Made by a program: the position numbers and the translations under genes. Of a stretch of DNA of 5,044 bases, positions 1 through 5,044 are shown in pieces. Location: positions 1-5,044 of the forward strand of contig JAAXHF010000287.1 of assembly GCA_012271025.1 (NCBI GenBank), written 5' to 3'. The notes beneath the pieces are model-generated. The model worked only from the letters and a program-made list of their open reading frames with translations. It ran no database searches and was not told the DNA's origin. The first letter of the stretch is position 1; each line of letters begins with the position of its first letter. This DNA comes from Deltaproteobacteria bacterium. GTDB lineage: Bacteria; Desulfobacterota_B; Binatia; Bin18.

Positions 1-926
1 CCCACAACGAGATCGAACGCGGCCTGCGGGCGTTTTCCCTGCACGTCGACAACCCGCGTGAATTCCGCACCACGATTGCCGATTTCGACGAAGAGCTGGT
101 CGCCCAGGGACATGCCGAAGAGCAGGAGGGCATGGGACGGGGGCGCGGCGAGCAGATTGACACCGGCCTGCTGTACTACATGAAGCTGACCGAGCAGTAC
201 CAGCTGCCGGTGTCCGAGGCACCGCTGCACAGGAGCAGTTCCTCAGACCCGTATATGCATACCCCGTGGGAGCTGGGCAAGCCGATTCAGGACCTGGACG
301 TGTGGACCAGCTTCGGCAAGATTTTCCCCGGTCTGTCCCAGGCCTGGTTGTACCAGAACGGTCTGATCTACGGCCGTCGGGAGGGCGTGCCGGACTGTAT
401 TATCATTCTGGACTCCTCGGGCAGCATGGCCAACCCGCGCTATCTGTTGAGTCATGCGATTCTGGGCGCGGGCTGCGCGGCCGACGCCTACCTGCGCGCC
501 GGCGCCCAGGTGGCGGTCTACAACTTCAGCGACGTGCCGGCCGGCGACAAGCTGTTGCTCGACTTCAGCAACGAACGCAAACAGATCTATCAGGCTCTGT
601 GCCGCTATTTCGGCGGGGGCACGGTCTTTTCGTTCGAAGAACTCGACGAGCTGCTGCGGCTGGTCGAGCACGACATGCCGGACATTTTTTTCATTACCGA
701 CATGCAGATTCCCAACCTGCAAAGCCTGATCGACTATCTGTCGGAACTGACCGGCCGGATTACCGCCGTGCATATCGGCGACACCGACTCGGCCGCCATC
801 TTCAAGAAAGAAACCGCCCGCTGGAAGAACGCCCAGGTGTTTTCCGTCCAGCGCCGGGAAGACATCCCGCATATTGTCCTGGGTCAGGTCAAAACCTATC
901 TGGGCTACGGCCAAGCCGATCAGTAG
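1..926 (+). CDS. VWA domain protein, 5'-truncated by window edge
   Basis: This is the C-terminal part of a protein with a von Willebrand factor A domain; substrate and pathway are unknown. The first whole codon is at base 3, the frame is open to the left edge, and 307 residues are visible before TAG. Numbered from that codon, a hydrophobic strand ends in DSSGS (Asp137, Ser139, Ser141), Thr207 lies in GGGT, and Asp233 lies in FFITDMQ. Together these make a full MIDAS metal site, so metal-dependent ligand or partner binding is likely. Alternating strands and helices fill about residues 130-300, the size of a whole VWA fold. Before it is a charged, serine-containing lead-in with a PWELGKP segment. 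There is no signal peptide or membrane segment in the visible part, so a cytoplasmic location is inferred. ATG at 132 was not taken as the start, because the 43 codons before it are in frame and mostly end in G or C. Bacterial VWA proteins of this kind often pair with MoxR-type AAA+ ATPases, but none is visible. The domain call is firm; the family is not resolved. Confidence 0.
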   Translation, partial: HNEIERGLRAFSLHVDNPREFRTTIADFDEELVAQGHAEEQEGMGRGRGEQIDTGLLYYMKLTEQYQLPVSEAPLHRSSSSDPYMHTPWELGKPIQDLDVWTSFGKIFPGLSQAWLYQNGLIYGRREGVPDCIIILDSSGSMANPRYLLSHAILGAGCAADAYLRAGAQVAVYNFSDVPAGDKLLLDFSNERKQIYQALCRYFGGGTVFSFEELDELLRLVEHDMPDIFFITDMQIPNLQSLIDYLSELTGRITAVHIGDTDSAAIFKKETARWKNAQVFSVQRREDIPHIVLGQVKTYLGYGQADQ

Positions 927-951
927 CGGTCCTGCGGGCTCGGCCGCTCGC

Positions 952-2397
952 TCAGCCCAGGGACAGAAAGGATTCGCGGGCGATTGAGATCGAGGCCGAG
1001 GGAAAGATCCCGAGCAGGACTGTGCCGGCCGCAGCAATGATGATCGCCGCGCTCAAAGCTGGCCGCAGGGCGGCAATCTCGAACCCCTCGTCGCCCTCTT
1101 CCATATACATGGTGACGATCACCCGGATGTAGTAGTAGGCCGAGACCGCGCTGTTCAACACGCCGATGACCGCCAGACCGATATAGCCGGCCTCGACCGC
1201 CGCGCTGAAGACGTAAAACTTGCCGGTAAAACCGACCAGCGGCGGAACGCCGGTCAGCGACAGCATGAAAATCGCCATGGCCATGCCCAGGGCCGGATAG
1301 CGGAAGCCCAGACCGGCATAATCGCGCAGTTCCTCATTAGGCTGATCCTGACGGTTGAGGCTCAGCACCACCCCGAAGGCGCCCAGGTTCATGAAGCCGT
1401 AGGCGACCAGATAATACATCATGGCCGCGCCGCCCAACTCTTTGCCGGCCACCATGGCGACCAGCACATAGCCGGCGTGAGCCACGCTCGAATAGGCCAG
1501 CATGCGCTTGATGTTGGTCTGGACCAGGGCCGTCAGGTTGCCGACCGTCATCGTCAGCACGGCAATCACCCACACTACGCCCTGCCACTCGGCATGGACC
1601 GCCGCCAGCGCGTATAAAAAGACCCGGGCAAAGGCGGCAAAGGCGGCAGCTTTCACCCCCACCGCCATGAAGGCGGTGATCGTGGTTGGCGAGCCCTCGT
1701 ACACATCCGGCGTCCAGACGTGGAAGGGCGCGGCGGCAACCTTGAAGCCAAAGCCGACCAGCAACAGCCCCATGCCGACCAGCAACAGGGGCGAGGAGCC
1801 CTGGGCCGCCACCTGTTCGGCAATCACCGCCAGCTGCAAGCTGCCCGTTACGCCATAGATCAGGGCCATGCCGTACAGCAGAAAGCCGCTGGCGAACGCG
1901 CCGAGCAGAAAATATTTCAGCGCAGCCTCATTTGAAGCCAGCCGCTGGTGCCAGATCCCGGCCAGCACATAGACCGCAATCGACATGGTCTCCAGACCCA
2001 GAAAAATCGTAATCAGGTCGGTCGCGGCCGCCATCAATACCATGCCGACTGCGGCAAACAGCAGCAAGGCGTAGTACTCCCCCTGGCGGATTTTGGTCAG
2101 GTCCAGATAGCTGCCCGACATCAGCACGGTCAGCACCCCGGCCAGGCAGAAGATGCCGTTAAAAAACAGCGCGTAGGAGTCGAGAGCCAGAGGGCCGCTT
2201 GCGTCGGCCTGGCCCCACAGCCCAAACGACACCGCCCCGGTGAGCACAAAGCCGCTGATGGTCAGCCAGACCAGGTGGGGGCGGTCTTCCTCCTGAATCC
2301 ACAGATCCCAGAACAGGACCAGAATCGCGGTCAAGACCAGCAGTCCGGACGGCACAACGGCCAGCCAGTTGATGTCCGGAGGGGGAATCGGTGTCAT
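952..2397 (-). CDS. nuoN: NADH-quinone oxidoreductase subunit N (complex I)
   Basis: NuoN is one of three antiporter-like proton-pumping subunits in the membrane arm of complex I, which couples NADH:quinone electron transfer to proton export. The 481-residue product is close to the usual length (E. coli about 485) and is almost entirely hydrophobic helices, consistent with about 14 membrane segments. Expected polar residues are present: Glu136 in GLETMS, Lys161 in ALKYFLLGAF, Lys219 in GFKVAAAPFHVWTPDVYEGSPT, Lys249 in VGVKAAAF, Lys297 in NIKRMLAYSSVAHAGY, and Lys393 in GFTGKFYVF. The PFHVWTPDVYEG signature separates it from NuoL and NuoM. The ATG overlaps the nuoM stop by 4 nt (ATGA), so reinitiation or coupling is likely. 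A G-run (complement of 2408-2413) lies 10 nt upstream as a weak ribosome-binding candidate. It is the last nuo gene in this direction and ends 25 bp from the convergent VWA gene. No frameshift or missing key residue was seen. Confidence 0.
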   Translation of the reverse strand: MTPIPPPDINWLAVVPSGLLVLTAILVLFWDLWIQEEDRPHLVWLTISGFVLTGAVSFGLWGQADASGPLALDSYALFFNGIFCLAGVLTVLMSGSYLDLTKIRQGEYYALLLFAAVGMVLMAAATDLITIFLGLETMSIAVYVLAGIWHQRLASNEAALKYFLLGAFASGFLLYGMALIYGVTGSLQLAVIAEQVAAQGSSPLLLVGMGLLLVGFGFKVAAAPFHVWTPDVYEGSPTTITAFMAVGVKAAAFAAFARVFLYALAAVHAEWQGVVWVIAVLTMTVGNLTALVQTNIKRMLAYSSVAHAGYVLVAMVAGKELGGAAMMYYLVAYGFMNLGAFGVVLSLNRQDQPNEELRDYAGLGFRYPALGMAMAIFMLSLTGVPPLVGFTGKFYVFSAAVEAGYIGLAVIGVLNSAVSAYYYIRVIVTMYMEEGDEGFEIAALRPALSAAIIIAAAGTVLLGIFPSASISIARESFLSLG

Positions 2398-3944
2398 GGC
2401 AGGGGCACCCCCCGCAGCTCTTCTTTGACATACACGGACAGCGCTGAGGACCGCTCCGCGTGCACGGCGGCGGTCACAGTCTCCATGCGGGCCAGGGTCG
2501 CCTCAACCGACTTTTCCATCCGGGTCAGGAACGGCCGGGGGTAGAGGCCCATGAACAGCATCAGGGCCAGCATAGGGGCAAAGACCAACACATGCCGGCG
2601 GTCGAGGTCTCTCAGGTCGCTGTTGGCCGCATTCGTGACCGGCCCGAACATGACCCGTTGAAACATCCACAGCATGTACACCGCGCCCAGCACGACGCCG
2701 GACACGGCAATGACGCCGAACAGCGGGCTGGCCTTGAACACTCCGAGCAGAATCAGAAACTCGCCCACAAAGCCGTTGAGACCGGGCAGGCCAATTGAGG
2801 ACAGCATCACAAACAGGAAGACCGAGGCGTAGACCGGCACCTGCTTCCACAGCCCGCCATACTCGCTGATCAGCCGTGTGTGACGCTGTTCGTAGACCAC
2901 GCCGACCAGCAGAAACAGCGCGCCGGTGGACAGGCCGTGGCCCAGCATCTGGTAGATGGCGCCCTCGGTGGCCTGCACATTGAAGGCAAACAGCCCCAGG
3001 ACGACAAAGCCCAGGTGACTGACCGAGGAGTAGGCCACCAGCTTCTTCAAATCCGGCTGGACCATGGCCACCAGCGCGCCGTAGATAATGCCGATCACGG
3101 CCAGGGCCATGATCAGCGGAGCCGCCTCTATGGCCGCAGCGGGAAAGAGCGGCAGGGCAAAACGCACGAACCCGTAGGTGCCCATTTTCAGCAGCACCCC
3201 GGCCAGGATGACCGAGCCGCCGGTCGGCGCCTCAACGTGGGCGTCGGGCAGCCAGGTATGAAACGGGAACAGCGGTACCTTGATGGCAAACGACAGGGCA
3301 AAGGCGGCAAACAGCCAGCGCTGGGCGTCGAGCGGAATGACCAGCTGGTACAGGCGCAGCAGATCGAAGGTCACCACCCCCTGCTGGCTGTGGTGCAGGT
3401 AGGCCACATACAGGATCGCCACCAGCATCAGCAGGCTGCCGACCATGGTGTACAGCAGAAATTTGAGCGCTGCATAAATGCGGCGCGGCCCGCCCCAGAT
3501 GCCGATCAGGAAATACATCGGGATCAGCATGACCTCCCAGAACACGTAGAACAGGAACAGGTCAACGGCCACGAAGGTGCCCAGCATGCCGGTCTCCAGG
3601 AGCAGGAAAAAGAACTGATACTCCTTGACCCGGTGCCGCACATCGCCCCAACTGGCCAGCAGTACCAGCGGGGTCAGAAAGCTGGTCAGCAGCACCAGGA
3701 ACAGACTGATGCCGTCCACCCCGACGTAGTACTGGATGCCGAAATCCTCAATCCAGGTGTAGCGCTCGACAAACTGGAAGTCGGCCGTCTGGCTGTCAAA
3801 ACCGGCCAATACGCCCAGCGACACGACAAAGGTCAGCAGCGCCGTGGCCAGCCCCGCATAGCGAAGTCTGGTCTCCTGCTCCTTGGGCACAAAGAGCACA
3901 TACAGGGCGCCCAGCACGGGCAGAAAGACGAGCAGGCTTACCAT
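2394..3944 (-). CDS. nuoM: NADH-quinone oxidoreductase subunit M (complex I)
   Basis: NuoM is the middle antiporter-like subunit of the complex I membrane arm, between NuoL and NuoN, and carries one proposed proton channel. The 516-residue product compares with 509 in E. coli and is a typical multi-helix membrane protein. The buried charged chain is intact: Glu137 in FWEVMLIPMY, Lys161 in AALKFLLY, Lys222 in IKVPLFPFHTWLPDAHVEAPT, Lys253 in LLKMGTYG, His336 in GHGLSTGALF, and Glu395 in GFVGEF, where E. coli also has Glu rather than Lys. The start chosen is ATG at 3942-3944, giving MVSLLVFLPVLGALY. This begins directly with the first membrane helix and overlaps the nuoL stop by 7 nt. An ATG 25 codons upstream (4019) would add a polar leader lying wholly inside nuoL and is rejected. 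GGGG (complement of 3953-3956) sits 8 nt before the chosen ATG as a weak ribosome-binding site. The polar tail after the last helix (about residues 472-516) may be a little longer than in E. coli. Confidence 0.
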   Translation of the reverse strand: MVSLLVFLPVLGALYVLFVPKEQETRLRYAGLATALLTFVVSLGVLAGFDSQTADFQFVERYTWIEDFGIQYYVGVDGISLFLVLLTSFLTPLVLLASWGDVRHRVKEYQFFFLLLETGMLGTFVAVDLFLFYVFWEVMLIPMYFLIGIWGGPRRIYAALKFLLYTMVGSLLMLVAILYVAYLHHSQQGVVTFDLLRLYQLVIPLDAQRWLFAAFALSFAIKVPLFPFHTWLPDAHVEAPTGGSVILAGVLLKMGTYGFVRFALPLFPAAAIEAAPLIMALAVIGIIYGALVAMVQPDLKKLVAYSSVSHLGFVVLGLFAFNVQATEGAIYQMLGHGLSTGALFLLVGVVYEQRHTRLISEYGGLWKQVPVYASVFLFVMLSSIGLPGLNGFVGEFLILLGVFKASPLFGVIAVSGVVLGAVYMLWMFQRVMFGPVTNAANSDLRDLDRRHVLVFAPMLALMLFMGLYPRPFLTRMEKSVEATLARMETVTAAVHAERSSALSVYVKEELRGVPLP

Positions 3945-5044
3945 AGGTAATACCCCAGAATGAGCATGGCTCCGGCCAGAAACGATAAGGCGTAGGTCTG
4001 GACATTGCCGGTCTGCCACAGGCGCAGGGCCGAGCCGCTGGCGTCGGCCGTCTGGGCCGTGCCGTTCACCAGCCGGTCAATCACCTGGGTGTCCCACACC
4101 TGCCACAGCCACTGCGAGGCGTTCAGAACCGGCCGCACAAAGACGGCCTGATAGATTTCGTCGATATAGTACTTGTTCAGCAGCAGCCCGTGCAGAGCGG
4201 CCAACTGCTGGCCCAGCCGCTCGGCGCGGCCCGGCTCGCGCACATACAAGACATACGCCAGCCCGATGCCGGCCAGACCGACCAGCGTCGGCAGATAGCG
4301 GATCACAAACGACACGTGGGCGGGCTGGTGCTCGAACACCGCCTCCAGAAAATGGGGCACCGAGAAGTAGCCGCCAATGACCGACAGCACGGCCAGCACA
4401 ATCAGCGGACCGGTCATGACCGAGGGCGACTCGTGGATATGGTCGGCCACCTCGGGCTCGGCCCGGGTCTCGCCCCAGAAGGTCACAAACAACAGCCGGA
4501 ACATGTAAAACGCGGTCAGACCGGCCCCCAGCGTCCCCAGCAGCCACAGCCCGACCGAGCCGTGGGGGGCGGCGTAGGCTTCTTCCAGGATCAGGTCCTT
4601 GCTGAAAAATCCGGACAGCAGGGGCACCCCGGCAATGGCCAGGCAGCCGACCGCAAACGTCCAATACGTGGTCGGCATGGTGTGGCGCAGCCCGCCCATC
4701 TTGTTGATATCCTGCTCGTCGCTCATGCCGTGGATGACGCTGCCGGCGCCCAGGAACAGCAGGGCCTTGAAAAAGGCGTGGGTCATCAGGTGAAACACCG
4801 CCGCCCCGTAGGCGCCGACTCCCAGGCCCAGGAACATATAGCCCAGCTGACTGACGGTCGAATAGGCCAGGACTTTTTTGATATCGGTCTGGACCAGGGC
4901 AATCGTGGCCGCAAACAGGGCCGTCCCCGCCCCGATATAGGCGACCAGAGTCAGCGCAACGGGCGACACCGCGTACAGGAAGTGCAGGCGGGCGATCAGG
5001 TAAATGCCGGCCGTGACCATGGTCGCGGCGTGGATCAGGGCCGA
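3938..5044 (-). CDS. nuoL: NADH-quinone oxidoreductase subunit L (complex I), N-terminus beyond window
   Basis: NuoL is the distal antiporter-like subunit of complex I, and its long lateral amphipathic helix runs along the membrane arm. The 368 C-terminal residues are visible; the frame is open to the right edge, and about 250 N-terminal residues are expected outside (E. coli NuoL is 613 aa). Numbered from the first visible codon, the fragment opens in the signature ALIHAATMVTAGIYLIAR (His5), then DIKKVLAYSTVSQLGY, His85 and His89 with Lys93 in HLMTHAFFKALLFLGAGSVIH, and Lys149-Asp150 in SGFFSKDLIL, the channel-end residues. After further helices come NKYYIDEIY (residues 290-298) and an amphipathic stretch fitting the lateral helix, then a last membrane helix ending GYYLW. 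This C-terminal layout favours a complex I NuoL over an Mrp or hydrogenase relative, as does the neighbouring nuoM-nuoN pair. The ATG at 5020 is the internal Met of HAATM, not the start. Glu of TM5 and Lys of TM7 lie outside the window. Confidence 0.
   Translation of the reverse strand, partial: SALIHAATMVTAGIYLIARLHFLYAVSPVALTLVAYIGAGTALFAATIALVQTDIKKVLAYSTVSQLGYMFLGLGVGAYGAAVFHLMTHAFFKALLFLGAGSVIHGMSDEQDINKMGGLRHTMPTTYWTFAVGCLAIAGVPLLSGFFSKDLILEEAYAAPHGSVGLWLLGTLGAGLTAFYMFRLLFVTFWGETRAEPEVADHIHESPSVMTGPLIVLAVLSVIGGYFSVPHFLEAVFEHQPAHVSFVIRYLPTLVGLAGIGLAYVLYVREPGRAERLGQQLAALHGLLLNKYYIDEIYQAVFVRPVLNASQWLWQVWDTQVIDRLVNGTAQTADASGSALRLWQTGNVQTYALSFLAGAMLILGYYLW

Noticed and set aside
925..948. 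Intrinsic terminator between the convergent genes
   Set aside because: The stem is only 7 bp with a G-T pair and a 10-base loop, overlaps the VWA stop codon, and has no T-run on either strand. It is too weak to annotate as a terminator.
243..1037. 264-codon minus-strand open frame across the VWA gene and the end of nuoN
   Set aside because: It lies antisense to the MIDAS-containing VWA domain, crosses into the nuoN 3' end, and shows no recognisable domain. GC-rich codon bias accounts for the absence of stops.
1948..2544. 198-codon plus-strand open frame opposite nuoN and the end of nuoM
   Set aside because: The composition is Gln/His/Arg-rich and low in information, and it spans the nuoM-nuoN overlap on the other strand. 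It is a shadow frame.
2880..3950. Long 356-codon plus-strand open frame opposite nuoM
   Set aside because: The predicted protein is dominated by Gln, His, Gly and Asp with no domain, the usual antisense shadow of a GC-rich membrane-protein gene. nuoM on the other strand is unmistakable.
3945..4019. Upstream ATG giving nuoM 25 extra N-terminal residues
   Set aside because: The extra residues are polar, lie wholly inside nuoL, and precede the typical NuoM N-terminus, which starts straight into a membrane helix.
3938..5044. Mrp-type Na+/H+ antiporter or hydrogenase-4 membrane subunit instead of NuoL
   Set aside because: The lateral-helix C-terminus with the NKYYIDEIY motif, the following nuoM and a true nuoN, and the overlaps between the genes fit complex I.
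1..5044. Mobile element, CRISPR array, tRNA or rRNA
   Set aside because: No inverted-repeat ends, transposase, spaced direct repeats or RNA-gene signatures were seen on either strand. Coding genes fill almost the whole window.

Overview
This window looks like an ordinary bacterial chromosomal segment. It is GC-rich and densely coding, with no mobile elements, RNA genes or CRISPR. It holds the 3' end of a respiratory complex I (NDH-1, nuo) operon on the minus strand, facing a gene for a von Willebrand factor A (VWA) domain protein on the plus strand. The nuoL-nuoM-nuoN order and the G/C-ending codons suit a proteobacterium-like or related aerobic-type bacterium. Nothing here fixes the phylum.

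Layout, left to right. Bases 1-926 (+) carry the C-terminal 307 codons of a VWA protein whose start lies left of the window. A 25-bp gap (927-951) separates it from nuoN, and the two genes converge. Bases 952-2397 (-) are nuoN, 2394-3944 (-) are nuoM, and 3938-5044 (-) are the C-terminal 368 codons of nuoL, which runs off the right edge. Transcription of the nuo genes runs right to left. nuoL and nuoM overlap by 7 nt, and nuoM and nuoN overlap by 4 nt (ATGA), which points to one message with coupled translation. nuoN appears to be the last nuo gene, because the convergent VWA gene follows at once.

NuoL, NuoM and NuoN are the three antiporter-like membrane subunits that form the proton-pumping arm of complex I. 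The buried Glu/Lys/His residues expected for proton transfer are present in every part visible here, so the genes look intact and functional. The VWA protein keeps a complete metal-ion-dependent adhesion site (MIDAS) motif. Its role is unknown, and its closeness to nuo is only suggestive of a link. I found no convincing undescribed system. The points most worth a second look are the VWA/complex I neighbourhood, the identity of the left-hand neighbour, and the junction between the two convergent genes.
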